DNA of 64,000 nt from assembly GCA_965243805.1 (NCBI GenBank), contig OZ251577.1:310001-374000 (forward strand). The letters run 5' to 3'. Shown in pieces: positions 17,137-25,814 of the stretch; within the stretch, counting starts at the first letter, position 1; the number at the start of each line of letters is the position of its first letter. Position numbers and translations under genes: made by a program. This DNA is from CATQHQ01 sp965243805. GTDB taxonomy: Bacteria; Gemmatimonadota; Gemmatimonadetes; Longimicrobiales; Gaopeijiaceae. The notes beneath the pieces are model-generated. The model saw only the letters and a program-made list of their open reading frames with translations. It had not been told where the DNA came from and searched no databases.

Positions 17137-18170
17137 AGCGGATAGCCCAGGATCTCCAATCCGGGCCGGCAGGCTTGCACCAGCTCCGCCTGTTCCGCCG
17201 AGCTCAGGTCGTCAAACCGAGAGACGGTGGCCCGGGGAATCGCAGACGCAGTGCGCACCCACTCGTCGTCCTCCAGCTCCGGGGCCACGAAGCGGATCAG
17301 GCGGCGGATCTGCGCCTCCGGGTCGGCCTGTATGTCCTCCATCTTTACGTTCAGAAGCTTCTCGGGGGGCAACTCGGCCAGCACCCAGCGGCTGCGTTGG
17401 ACCATCGCGTTCCAGAAGCGGCCGAAGTCGCCGAGCGTCAACTTGTGGTGAGGCAAGCGCTTGGGAGGGATGAACGTGCTCCAGAACCACTCGACCCAAG
17501 GACTGAGGCGGTTCCAGTGCCTGCCCGTCGCGATCGATCGGTAGGCGTTGATGCCCACCGATCGGGCTGTGCTAGTCGTGGCCACCAAGGTGGAGAAGCC
17601 GTAGTGGTTGCGCATTGAGAGTGCCGTGTCCCGACCGTCCCGGTACATGTGGATGATGCGAGCGTCCGGGTAGTCGCGCAGGAGCCGCGACGCCAGCAGC
17701 AGCGACGCGCCCGACCTCTCCACCCACACGTCGCGCTCGAAGCGTCGGCGCAGCCACTCGAAGAGTTCGCGGAAGTGTTCGCTGGGGCGCCGCCGAGGCC
17801 ACGTCGGCACGACCTGCGCCAACTCGTCGAAGAGCGCGTCGGGCTCGGGCGTGAGGTGGGGCAGCGTGATGCACGACAGCGAAGGAACGTTGTCGCGTGT
17901 GTAGCGCGCACCAGGCGAGCCGAAAGGATACAACACTTCGATGAAGTCTTGCTGTACACCCGCGTCCATCCACCTCGACTTGCCGCTGAACGCCCGCCAC
18001 ATCTGCTCGCCATCGCACATGCGGCGACGGAACGGCCCCTGCCCGACCGTCGTGAACGCCTCGGACAGGCTGAGCACGCGCGGATGGGTGTTCAGAATGT
18101 CGGAGAGCATGGTGGAGCCGCATCGACCCGTGCTCAGCACCAAAACCGGCGGCAGGGCACCTCCGCTCAC
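17133..18170 (-). CDS. sulfotransferase
   Basis: A 345-aa PAPS-dependent sulfotransferase fold protein. Residues 12-24 read LSTGRCGSTMLSD, the 5'-phosphosulfate binding loop, and a central IIHMYRDGRDTALSMRNH segment provides the 3'-phosphate binding Arg and Ser. It probably sulfates a small molecule or lipid. It starts with GTG at 18170 and is first of a three-gene minus-strand group (sulfotransferase, MpaB-type oxygenase, acyltransferase) that could make or modify a secondary metabolite or lipid. It lies 100 bases downstream of a tRNA-Leu on the same strand. Confidence 0.85.
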   Translation of the reverse strand: MSGGALPPVLVLSTGRCGSTMLSDILNTHPRVLSLSEAFTTVGQGPFRRRMCDGEQMWRAFSGKSRWMDAGVQQDFIEVLYPFGSPGARYTRDNVPSLSCITLPHLTPEPDALFDELAQVVPTWPRRRPSEHFRELFEWLRRRFERDVWVERSGASLLLASRLLRDYPDARIIHMYRDGRDTALSMRNHYGFSTLVATTSTARSVGINAYRSIATGRHWNRLSPWVEWFWSTFIPPKRLPHHKLTLGDFGRFWNAMVQRSRWVLAELPPEKLLNVKMEDIQADPEAQIRRLIRFVAPELEDDEWVRTASAIPRATVSRFDDLSSAEQAELVQACRPGLEILGYPL

Positions 18171-18269
18171 GTGTGCCCGACGACACCAAGTCGCATGGAT
18201 CGGTCCCTCGTTGGAGGTGAGAGGTTCTCCTTACTCTCGCGCCCGCGTGCTCTTCTCGAAGCCTCGGAG

Positions 18270-18353
18270 TGCCGAGGGAGGGACTCGAACCCTCACGCCC
18301 GCAAGGGCAAAGGTTTTTGAGACCTTCGCGTCTACCGGTTCCGCCACCTCGGC
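18270..18353 (-). tRNA. tRNA-Leu (anticodon CAA)
   Basis: The minus strand folds as a class II tRNA. The acceptor stem GCCGAGG pairs with CCTCGGC, the D-arm contains GGTAGACGC, the anticodon loop CTCAAAA gives CAA (reads UUG), a long variable arm TGCCCTTGCGGGCGTG follows, and the T-loop is GGTTCGAGTCC. The discriminator base is A, as required for leucine, and CCA is not encoded. Its 3' end faces the accessory genes at 1-18170. Confidence 0.95.
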
Positions 18354-18392
18354 TCCGCCCGGGGGCCGCTGGGACTCCCGCTCGGGAAAGGG

Positions 18393-18421
18393 AGTCTAGC
18401 CAAGCGAAGCCGAGCCGTAAA
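18393..18421 (-). promoter_or_regulatory. candidate sigma-70 promoter of tRNA-Leu
   Basis: On the minus strand TTTACG (18416-18421) and TAGACT (18393-18398) are separated by 17 bases, which would start transcription about 33 bases before the tRNA. A perfect GACTCCC/GGGAGTC inverted repeat (18373-18396) overlaps the -10 element and could be incidental. Confidence 0.4.
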
Positions 18422-18504
18422 GGTAGCTTCCCTTGAGATCGGCTCCGTTCCTCGCCATCGTGTCGGCGGGCTTGCCACTCCCGCGAGTCCGATTTCCTCC
18501 ACGC

Positions 18505-18557
18505 CCCCCGGAGCCATCCACGCCGCCGGAGCCATCCACGCCCCCGGAGCCAGGAGC
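18505..18557 (+). repeat. 18-bp tandem repeat upstream of acnA
   Basis: Three imperfect copies of CACGCCNCCGGAGCCATC lie immediately before the aconitase start; the last copy contributes the AGGAG (18552-18556) that serves as its ribosome-binding site. It belongs to a class of short intergenic repeats seen repeatedly in this window. Confidence 0.7.
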
Positions 18558-18566
18558 CGCCTCCCC

Positions 18567-21326
18567 GTGCCAAGCCCAACCGATCCCTTCGACGCCCTCG
18601 CCGTCATCGAGTTGCCGGAGGGTCCAACCTCCTACTACCGCCTGGGCCGGCTGGAGGAGGCGGGCGTCGTCCCGTCGCTGGACCGACTTCCCTTCTCAAT
18701 CCGCGTCCTGTTGGAGAACGTGTTGCGCAACGCGGGAGACGGCCAGGTCCCGCCCGAGTCCGTGGAGGCGGTGGCGTCGTGGCGTCCCGACGGCCCGCGG
18801 CCCGACTTCCCGTTCATGCCCACCCGGGTGGTGCTTCAGGACTTCACCGGCGTGCCCGCCATCGTGGACTTGGCTTCAATGCGCGACGGGATCCGGGCGA
18901 TGGGCGGCGACCCCAGCCTGATCAACCCCCTGGTCCCGGCCGATCTCGTCATCGACCACTCGGTGCAGGTGGACTTCTTCGGGACGGGATACGCATTCGA
19001 GAAGAACGTGGAACGCGAATACGAGCGGAACGGGGAGCGGTACGCGCTGCTGCGCTGGGCGCAGGAAGCGTTCGAGAACTACCGGGTCGTGCCGCCTGGG
19101 ACTGGGATCGTGCACCAGGTCAACTTGGAGTACTTGGCGTCGGTGGTGCACCGGCGGGAGCACGGCGGCACGGCGCTGGCATACCCGGATACGGTGGTCG
19201 GCACCGACTCCCACACCACGATGATCAACGGGCTCGGTGTCGTCGGATGGGGAGTCGGCGGCATCGAGGCGGAGGCGGTGCTGCTGGGCCAGCCTTACCA
19301 CATGCTCCTGCCGCCGGTGGTGGGGGTGAAGTTCACCGGCGCGCTCGCCGAGGGCGCCACCGCCACCGACCTGGTCCTGCGCGTGACGGAGATGCTGCGC
19401 GCCCACGGCGTTGTGGGACGCTTCGTCGAGTACTACGGCGCGGGCCTCTCGGGGCTGAGCCTGCCGGACAAGGCGACGCTGGCCAACATGTCCCCCGAGT
19501 ACGGCGCCACCGTCGGGTTCTTCCCGGTGGACGACGAGGCGCTGCGCTACCTGTCGGGCACGGGCCGCGACCCTGCCCACATGGAGCGTGTGGAGCGCGT
19601 CGCCAAAGCGCAGGGCCTCTTCCGGACCGACGACACGCCGGACCCAGAGTACACGACCACGCTGGAGCTGGACCTCTCCACCGTCGAGCCCAGCTTGGCC
19701 GGGCCGAAGCGCCCCCAAGACCGGATCGCCCTCACGGAGATCGACCGAGCCTTCCCCCGGGACCTGCCGAAGCTGCGCCCCGCCGGCTTTGGGGGAGGGA
19801 GCGCGTCGGGCAACGGCGACGGCCGGGGCGCCGGCGACTCCGCCACGTCCCGCCGCACTGCCCAGATCGAGATCGAGGGCGAGCGGGTGGAGATCGGCGA
19901 CGGCAGCATCGTGGTGGCCGCGATCACCAGCTGCACCAACACCTCCAACCCGTCGGTCATGGTAGGCGCGGGGCTGATGGCCAAGAAGGCGCGGGCGCTG
20001 GGGATGGCGCCGAAGCCGTGGGTGAAGACCAGCATGGCACCGGGATCGCAGGTGGTCACCGACTACCTGGAGGCCGCAGGACTGATGCGGCACCTGGAAG
20101 CGCTCAAGTTCAACTTGGTGGGCTACGGCTGCACGACGTGCATCGGCAACAGCGGGCCGTTGCCGGGAGCCGTGGCCGAGGCCGTCGAGAAGAACGGGCT
20201 GGTGGTGGCGTCGATCCTGTCGGGGAACCGCAACTTCGAGGCCCGCATCCACACGCTGGTGCGCGCCAACTACTTGGCGTCGCCGATGCTGGTGGTGGCG
20301 TTCGCGCTGGCGGGGCGGATCGACATCGACCTGCGGGAGGAGCCGCTGGGCCTGGATCAGGCCGGCCGGCCCGTCTTTCTGGCGGACATCTGGCCGTCGC
20401 CCGCGGAGGTGCGCGACACGGTGGCGGCGTCGCTGAAGCCCGAGATGTACCGAGAGCGCTACGGCCGCGTCTTCGACGGAGACGAGCACTGGCGCGCGCT
20501 TCCCCTGCCGGAGGAAGGCAGCCTCTACGATTGGGACCCCGAGTCCACCTACATCCGCAACCCTCCCTTCTTCCAGGGGATGGGTCCCGAGCCCCCGTCG
20601 CCCGAGGATGTGCGCGGCGCCCGGGTGCTGGCGCTGCTGGGCCAGACCGTGACCACCGACCACATCTCGCCCGCCGGCGCGATCCCCAGGAGCGAACCGG
20701 CAGGCCAGTACTTGCAGGGGTTGGGCGTGCCCCCGATCCGCTTCAACACCTTCGGCGCCCGTCGGGGCAACCACGAAGTCATGATGCGGGGCACCTTCGG
20801 CAATGTGCGCCTGCGCAACCTGCTGCTGGACGGCAAGGAGGGCGGCTGGACGCGGCACCTCCCCAGCGGCGACCAAGTGCCGATCTTCGAGGCGGCGGAG
20901 CGGTATCGGGCGGCGGGCACCCCCCTGATCGTCCTCGCCGGACGCGAATACGGGACGGGAAGCTCTCGCGACTGGGCAGCCAAGGGCACCCTGCTGCTGG
21001 GCGTGAAGGCGGTGGTCGCCGAGAGCTACGAGCGGATCCACCGCTCCAACTTGGTGGGGATGGGCGTGCTGCCTCTCCAGTTCGCCGAGGGCGAAGGGGC
21101 GGAGTCGCTAGGGCTGACGGGCGACGAGCACTACGACCTGACCGGAATCGCCGACGGCCTGGGGCGCGGCAGCACCGTCACCGTCACCGCGACCCGCGAG
21201 GACGGCGTGCAGGTCGCATTCGACACAGTGGCCCGTCTGGATTCGGAAGTGGAGGTAGAATACTACCAAAACGGTGGCATCCTCCACACGGTGCTACGCA
21301 AGCTGGCGGCGGAGGGGGCCGCCTGA
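18567..21326 (+). CDS. acnA: aconitate hydratase (aconitase A)
   Basis: A 919-aa aconitase of the AcnA/IRP1 type, interconverting citrate and isocitrate in the TCA cycle. The three cysteines that ligate the 4Fe-4S cluster are Cys456 (TSCTNTSNPS), Cys522 and Cys525 (YGCTTCIGNSG). The swivel domain carries GREYGTGSSRDWAAKG with the substrate-binding Arg/Ser. GTG at 18567 is chosen because AGGAG lies 10 bases upstream and the product begins at the usual distance from the family core. A Gly-rich insertion near residues 410-430 separates two domains. It stands alone, converging with the floA operon. Confidence 0.97.
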   Translation: MPSPTDPFDALAVIELPEGPTSYYRLGRLEEAGVVPSLDRLPFSIRVLLENVLRNAGDGQVPPESVEAVASWRPDGPRPDFPFMPTRVVLQDFTGVPAIVDLASMRDGIRAMGGDPSLINPLVPADLVIDHSVQVDFFGTGYAFEKNVEREYERNGERYALLRWAQEAFENYRVVPPGTGIVHQVNLEYLASVVHRREHGGTALAYPDTVVGTDSHTTMINGLGVVGWGVGGIEAEAVLLGQPYHMLLPPVVGVKFTGALAEGATATDLVLRVTEMLRAHGVVGRFVEYYGAGLSGLSLPDKATLANMSPEYGATVGFFPVDDEALRYLSGTGRDPAHMERVERVAKAQGLFRTDDTPDPEYTTTLELDLSTVEPSLAGPKRPQDRIALTEIDRAFPRDLPKLRPAGFGGGSASGNGDGRGAGDSATSRRTAQIEIEGERVEIGDGSIVVAAITSCTNTSNPSVMVGAGLMAKKARALGMAPKPWVKTSMAPGSQVVTDYLEAAGLMRHLEALKFNLVGYGCTTCIGNSGPLPGAVAEAVEKNGLVVASILSGNRNFEARIHTLVRANYLASPMLVVAFALAGRIDIDLREEPLGLDQAGRPVFLADIWPSPAEVRDTVAASLKPEMYRERYGRVFDGDEHWRALPLPEEGSLYDWDPESTYIRNPPFFQGMGPEPPSPEDVRGARVLALLGQTVTTDHISPAGAIPRSEPAGQYLQGLGVPPIRFNTFGARRGNHEVMMRGTFGNVRLRNLLLDGKEGGWTRHLPSGDQVPIFEAAERYRAAGTPLIVLAGREYGTGSSRDWAAKGTLLLGVKAVVAESYERIHRSNLVGMGVLPLQFAEGEGAESLGLTGDEHYDLTGIADGLGRGSTVTVTATREDGVQVAFDTVARLDSEVEVEYYQNGGILHTVLRKLAAEGAA

Positions 21327-21344
21327 GCCGACACCGCCAGCGGA

Positions 21345-22190
21345 TCAGCGGATCGTGCCGATCTCCTTCTCGTCGCGCATGGCAACGGGGGGACCCAAGA
21401 CTTCCCGAGCCACGACGACGCGCCGCAGCCCGTTGATCGTGCCGAACCCTAGCCCGACTGTGCCGAACCCTGGCCGCTCCGGTTCGGGCGGGCGGTGGGC
21501 AGGCGCCGGCGGGGAGTCGGCACGCACAGGAGCCCGTTCCCTGGTCCGTGCCTCCACCGACCTGGGCGCCCGACTGCGCACCTCGATGGGCCTGGGCGCC
21601 CGACTGCGCTCTGGAAGCGGCGCTCTCTGCGACGGGTCGCCCGGCTCGTGCCACGGGTCGTCTGGCTCGCGCCACGGGTCGCCCTGCTCGCGGCGCCACG
21701 GGTCGCCCGGCTCGTGGGAAGCACTGTCCGGAACCGGAGTGCCAGGAACCGGAGCGGAACGCGAACCGGAGGCACCGGACGGACCCGATGCCGTGGGGGA
21801 AGGTGCGCCCTGGCCAGTGCGCTGGCCGCCGCCACCGGAGAGGATGTCTTCCAGCTCCTTCCGCACCTCGGGCGGCACCAAGACGTCGAACGCCGACGGC
21901 CGCTTCTCCGGCGGCGATTGGCCCGCCGTGGACGACTGCGGCTGGGGCCACGGCTGGGGTTGGGGTCCCGGCCGTGGACGGGGTTGCGAGGGAGCCCTCG
22001 GCGCGGGGCCGCCCACAGGCTCGGCGTCCTCCCGCTCGACAGAGACGGATCCATCCCCCACGGACTCCTCGGAGAGCGGACCGTCCCCCTCGGGCAGGCC
22101 CGCACCGCGCTTCCTCGCCTTCTTCATCATCGCGTCGAGGATCGACAGAACGACGACCACGACGATGACCCAGATCTGGTACTCGCCCAC
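21345..22190 (-). CDS. membrane-anchored proline-rich hypothetical protein
   Basis: Not recognised. It is 281 aa with one N-terminal membrane helix (YQIWVIVVVVVLSILDAMM) followed by basic residues, predicting a cytoplasmic body. The rest is mostly low complexity: acidic/Pro-rich, a short ordered island near residues 98-113 (FDVLVPPEVRKELEDIL), then D-P-W-R-E-P type repeats and an Arg/Ser/Pro-rich stretch. The GTG at 22190 has GAGGAG 12 bases upstream. It is third in the nfeD-floA operon, which suggests a role with flotillin-like membrane domains. An 8-bp repeat (TGATCCGC type) starts at its stop codon. Confidence 0.65.
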   Translation of the reverse strand: MGEYQIWVIVVVVVLSILDAMMKKARKRGAGLPEGDGPLSEESVGDGSVSVEREDAEPVGGPAPRAPSQPRPRPGPQPQPWPQPQSSTAGQSPPEKRPSAFDVLVPPEVRKELEDILSGGGGQRTGQGAPSPTASGPSGASGSRSAPVPGTPVPDSASHEPGDPWRREQGDPWREPDDPWHEPGDPSQRAPLPERSRAPRPIEVRSRAPRSVEARTRERAPVRADSPPAPAHRPPEPERPGFGTVGLGFGTINGLRRVVVAREVLGPPVAMRDEKEIGTIR

Positions 22191-22213
22191 GGCGGCTTCT
22201 CCTCGGGCTGGCT

Positions 22214-22249
22214 AGCGCACCTGGCGCACTTGGCGCACTTGGCGCACTA
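22214..22249 (-). repeat. 9-bp tandem repeat starting at the floA stop codon
   Basis: On the minus strand four units of TAGTGCGCC / AAGTGCGCC / AAGTGCGCC / AGGTGCGCT begin exactly at the floA stop codon TAG and fill most of the gap to the next gene. Confidence 0.8.
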
Positions 22250-23236
22250 CGATCCGGGCTCGGACGGCGAGTCCGGGTCCCCGGCGGCGATGGCGCGGCG
22301 CATGTGGGTGTCGGACTCCACGTTGCGGTACTTGGCGTAGTCCATGATCCCCAGGTTGCCGCTCCGGAAGGCGTCGGCCATCGCCAGCGGAATCTTGGCC
22401 TCGGCGGAGACCACCTCGGCGCGCATCTCCTCGACCCGAGCCTTCATCTCCTGCTCCTGGGCCATCGCCATGGCGCGCCGCTCCTCGGCCCGGGCCTGTG
22501 CGACCCGCTTGTCGGCCTCGGCCTGGTCGGTCTGAAGCTCGGCGCCGATGTTCTTGCCCACGTCCACGTCGGCGATGTCGATCGACAGGATCTCGAACGC
22601 CGTCCCGGAATCCAGTCCCTTCTGCAACACCGTCTTGGAGATCGCGTCGGGGTTCTCCAGCACGGCCTTGTGGCTGTTGGCGGAGCCGATCGTCGACACG
22701 ATCCCCTCGCCAACCCTCGCCAGGATCGTCTCCTCGCCCGCGCCTCCGACCAAGCGGTTGATGTTCGCCCGCACCGTGACGCGCGCCACCGCGATCAGCT
22801 GGATGCCGTCCTTGGCCATCGCCGCCACTCGGGGCGTCTGCACCACCTTCGGGTTCACCGACACCTGGACCGCCTCGAAGACGTCGCGACCCGCCAAGTC
22901 GATCGCCGCCGCCTGCTGAAACGGCAGCTCGATGTTGGCCTTGTCGGCGCTGATCAGTGCCCGCACCACCCGATCCACGTCGCCTCCGGCCAGGTAGTGC
23001 GCCTCCAGGTGCGACACGTCCAGCGGAAGGCCGGCCTTGGTGGAGGCGATGAGGGGCCTGACCACCGCCGGCGGGCTGACTTTGCGGAGACGCATCCCCA
23101 CCAAGCTGCCCAGCCCGAGCTTGACGCCGGCGAAGAGGGCTTCGATCCAGAGGCGGACGGGCACGGCCCAGCCGAGGATCGCCAGGCCGAGGGCGACCAG
23201 CGCCAGGATCAGAATGGGTACGAACGACGGTTCCAT
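22247..23236 (-). CDS. floA: flotillin-like protein FloA
   Basis: A 329-aa SPFH-domain protein of the FloA (YqfA) family, which scaffolds functional membrane microdomains. The N-terminal hairpin VPILILALVALGLAILGWAV anchors it. The conserved core includes LVGMRLRKVSP, DKANIELPFQQAAAIDLAGRD and ARVGEGIVSTIGS. A coiled-coil tail has repeated E-A-(D/E) and R-A-Q-A-R motifs, and it ends with DYAKYRNVESDTHMRR. It follows nfeD with a 121-base gap, the classic nfeD-floA arrangement of Bacillus and many other bacteria. Confidence 0.95.
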   Translation of the reverse strand: MEPSFVPILILALVALGLAILGWAVPVRLWIEALFAGVKLGLGSLVGMRLRKVSPPAVVRPLIASTKAGLPLDVSHLEAHYLAGGDVDRVVRALISADKANIELPFQQAAAIDLAGRDVFEAVQVSVNPKVVQTPRVAAMAKDGIQLIAVARVTVRANINRLVGGAGEETILARVGEGIVSTIGSANSHKAVLENPDAISKTVLQKGLDSGTAFEILSIDIADVDVGKNIGAELQTDQAEADKRVAQARAEERRAMAMAQEQEMKARVEEMRAEVVSAEAKIPLAMADAFRSGNLGIMDYAKYRNVESDTHMRRAIAAGDPDSPSEPGS

Positions 23237-23338
23237 GAGGGGGTTACTCCACAGGTCGGGTTGGGGGTTGGTTCGAGGTCATGTCCAGCTCATGCGGAAG
23301 ATTCCCGCTTCTGGGAGACTGGGCAAGGAGCGAGGCCG

Positions 23339-23369
23339 ATCAACTGGACTTGCCCAATCAACTGGACTT
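23339..23369 (-). repeat. 17-bp duplication spanning the nfeD stop codon
   Basis: The 14-base sequence AAGTCCAGTTGATC/T is present twice in tandem (period 17) on the minus strand; the TGA inside the first transcribed copy is the nfeD stop. Confidence 0.75.
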
Positions 23370-24782
23370 GATCGGACGCACGATGTGGCGGTAGCCCTCG
23401 GCGCGCTGGATGCGGATGCGGGTCCCTTCCTCGATCCACTCGCTTTCGGAGACCACGTCCAGGCGCTCTTCGCCGAACAGCCCCATCCCGGCCGGCCTCA
23501 ACGCGGTGATCGCCACTCCCTCCGCTCCTTCCAACTCGGGCCGCACGCTGGCGGAGATGTAGCCTTCGCGACGGTCCGTGGACTCGGGAAGAAGAACGCC
23601 GCTGCGCTTGATCCGCCAGCTGCCGGGCAGGTAGCGGACGAGAGCCCACGCCATGACGAGCAAGATGAGCACGGAAGCGCTGACCACGCCGACCGCGCTG
23701 GTGAAGTCCTGGCGGGTGGGCAAGTCGCCCAGCTGGGACATGACGACGCCGCCCAGCAGGGCCGCGCCCCCCAGCACGCCGAAGATGCCGAAGCCGGGGA
23801 TCGCCAGCACCTCCACCAGTACCAGCACCACGCCGACGCCCACCAGGATCAGGTCCTCGGCCCCGGCAAGCCCCACCAGCAGGTGAGCGCCGAAGAACAG
23901 GGCCAGCGCCAGGAGCCCCGCGACCCCGGCGAGCCCGAAGCCCGCCGTCTTGATCTCCACGATCAGTCCCAGGAACCCCAGGGAGAGCAGGAACGGCGCA
24001 ATGACGGGATTGGTGAAGAAGCGGACCAGCCGCTCGGCCCAGTTGACCCGCGCCTCCACGACATCGGCCGACGCCAGTCCCAGGTGATCGAGCACGGCGT
24101 CCCAGTCCGCCGCCTCCTGCGCGTAGCCCAGCTCCACTGCCTCGTCGGTGGTGAGGGTCAGCAGCTGGCCTGCTTCGACGACGCCCTCCACGTCCAGCGC
24201 CTCGTCCACCATCGCCTCGGCGATCCGCGGATCAAGTCCACGAGCCTCGGCCAACGCCCGCATCCGCGCTCGCATGGCGGAAACGATCTTCTCCGACGCC
24301 TTGGTCCCCTGCCCGTCCACTGGCGTGGCGGCTCCCATGACGGCACCGGGCCTCATCAGCACCTGCTCGGCGGAAAGGGCGATCATCGCGCCAGCCGAGT
24401 AGGCGTGCATGTTGACGAAGGCGTGCACGGGCACTTGGGAACGGCCCACGGCGCTCACGATCCGCTCGGCAGCGTCCACGCGACCGCCCGGCGTCTCGAT
24501 GTCCAGCACCACGGCCTGCGCTCCCGAGGCGGCGGCTTCTTCCAGCATCCTCTCGATGAACGGCGCGAGCCCCATCTCCACGGTGCCGGAGACGGGAACA
24601 CGCACCACCGCAGTCCGATCCGCCTGCTCCGACTGCTCCGACTGGCCGACCAGCGACGGCGCCAAGAGCGAAAGGAGGCAGGCGACTGTGGCGGCCCGAG
24701 CCGCACTGGCCGGAGCGATCCTCCACCGGGCGATCCTCCCCCGGGCGATCCTCCACTGGGCCGACGGGCGTCTGGTGGTCAT
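23358..24782 (-). CDS. nfeD: NfeD family membrane serine-protease-like protein
   Basis: A 474-aa NfeD1b-type protein. The N-terminus is a signal or membrane segment with a repeated R-I-A-R-W motif, followed by a Gln-Ser-Glu-Gln stretch. A ClpP-like domain follows, with DIETPGGRVDAAERI and MHAYSAGAMIALSA (Ser in a ClpP-class protease context) and then MGAATPVDGQG. Four to five membrane helices (about 260-400) come next, and a C-terminal OB-fold NfeD domain ends in IVRPIKSS. ATG at 24782 is preferred because GGGAGG lies 9 bases upstream; an upstream in-frame start at 24863 adds 27 Arg-rich residues without a site. It is the first gene of the nfeD-floA-hypothetical operon and probably works with FloA in membrane quality control. 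Confidence 0.9.
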   Translation of the reverse strand: MTTRRPSAQWRIARGRIARWRIAPASAARAATVACLLSLLAPSLVGQSEQSEQADRTAVVRVPVSGTVEMGLAPFIERMLEEAAASGAQAVVLDIETPGGRVDAAERIVSAVGRSQVPVHAFVNMHAYSAGAMIALSAEQVLMRPGAVMGAATPVDGQGTKASEKIVSAMRARMRALAEARGLDPRIAEAMVDEALDVEGVVEAGQLLTLTTDEAVELGYAQEAADWDAVLDHLGLASADVVEARVNWAERLVRFFTNPVIAPFLLSLGFLGLIVEIKTAGFGLAGVAGLLALALFFGAHLLVGLAGAEDLILVGVGVVLVLVEVLAIPGFGIFGVLGGAALLGGVVMSQLGDLPTRQDFTSAVGVVSASVLILLVMAWALVRYLPGSWRIKRSGVLLPESTDRREGYISASVRPELEGAEGVAITALRPAGMGLFGEERLDVVSESEWIEEGTRIRIQRAEGYRHIVRPIKSS

Positions 24783-25010
24783 TTGGGCGTCCTCCCTTTC
24801 TCCTCTGGTGCTTGCTGGCCCGCGAAGAGCAGCGCGCGAGCGCGACGGTCGTCCTATCCTCACATCTACGTTGTCGCGCCTGGAATCAATCTACGCCAAA
24901 GCTCGGCCCGCCGCCCGCCTGGTAGTCCGCTTGCCCGCCCCCAAGCATCGCGACCGGGTTATCTTAAAGGGTTGCCTCCCTTTCGTCTCCGTCCTACAGG
25001 CACCCTTCCC

Positions 25011-25811
25011 ATGTCCGACAAGGTTCTTGTCCGCTACGACGCCAGCGACGGCGTCGCCGTTCTCACCCTCGACGACCCGCCAGCCAACACCTACACCCAC
25101 GAGATGATGCGGCAGCTCGACGACGCCGTCCTCCAAGCGCGCTTCGACGACGCCGTGCACGTGATCGTGGTCACCGGGAACGGGGAGAAGTTCTTCTCGG
25201 CGGGCGCCAACATCGGGATGCTGTCCCAGGTCACGGCGCAGTTCAAGTACCACTTCTGCCTCCACGCCAACGAGACGCTCAACCGCCTGGAACACACCCC
25301 CAAGCTGGTGGTCGCGGCGCTCAACGGGCACACCGTGGGCGGGGGACTGGAGATCGCCATGGCCGCCGACATCCGGATCGCGCGGGCGGGGCGCAGCAAG
25401 ACCGGGCTGCCCGAGGTCAACTTGGGCGTTCTGCCGGGCACCGGGGGGACGCAGCGCTTGGCGCGGCTGGTGGGCAAGGCCCAGTCGATCGAGCTCATGG
25501 CGACGGGGCGGACCTTCGGCTTCGAGGAAGCCCAGGAGCTGGGGATTGTGCACCAAGTCTGGGAGGCCGAGAGCCACGACGCCTTCATGGAGAGGGTGCT
25601 AGAGTACGCACGCCGCTTCTGTCCGCCCGCCATGGCGTCGAAGGCGGTGGGCGCGATCAAGCGGTCCGTCCAAACCGGCGCCGAGATCCCCTTCGAGACG
25701 GGCTTGGCCCTGGAACGGGAGCTTCAGCAGCAGCTCTTCGCCAGCGACGACGCCGGCGAGGGCCTCTCCGCCTACGTAGAGAAGCGCCGGGCCCAGTTCA
25801 CGGGGAGCTGA
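25011..25811 (+). CDS. enoyl-CoA hydratase/isomerase (crotonase)
   Basis: A 266-aa crotonase that hydrates trans-2-enoyl-CoA to 3-hydroxyacyl-CoA. The oxyanion-hole segment FFSAGANIGML and both catalytic glutamates, in GGGLEIAMAAD and LPEVNLGVLPGTGGTQRL, are present. It opens a five-gene plus-strand operon (crotonase, aldehyde dehydrogenase, thiolase, 3-hydroxyacyl-CoA dehydrogenase, crotonase) that makes a complete beta-oxidation-type spiral except for the acyl-CoA dehydrogenase. The stop is 3 bases before the next start. The substrate chain length cannot be read from the sequence. Confidence 0.92.
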   Translation: MSDKVLVRYDASDGVAVLTLDDPPANTYTHEMMRQLDDAVLQARFDDAVHVIVVTGNGEKFFSAGANIGMLSQVTAQFKYHFCLHANETLNRLEHTPKLVVAALNGHTVGGGLEIAMAADIRIARAGRSKTGLPEVNLGVLPGTGGTQRLARLVGKAQSIELMATGRTFGFEEAQELGIVHQVWEAESHDAFMERVLEYARRFCPPAMASKAVGAIKRSVQTGAEIPFETGLALERELQQQLFASDDAGEGLSAYVEKRRAQFTGS

Positions 25812-25814
25812 CGG

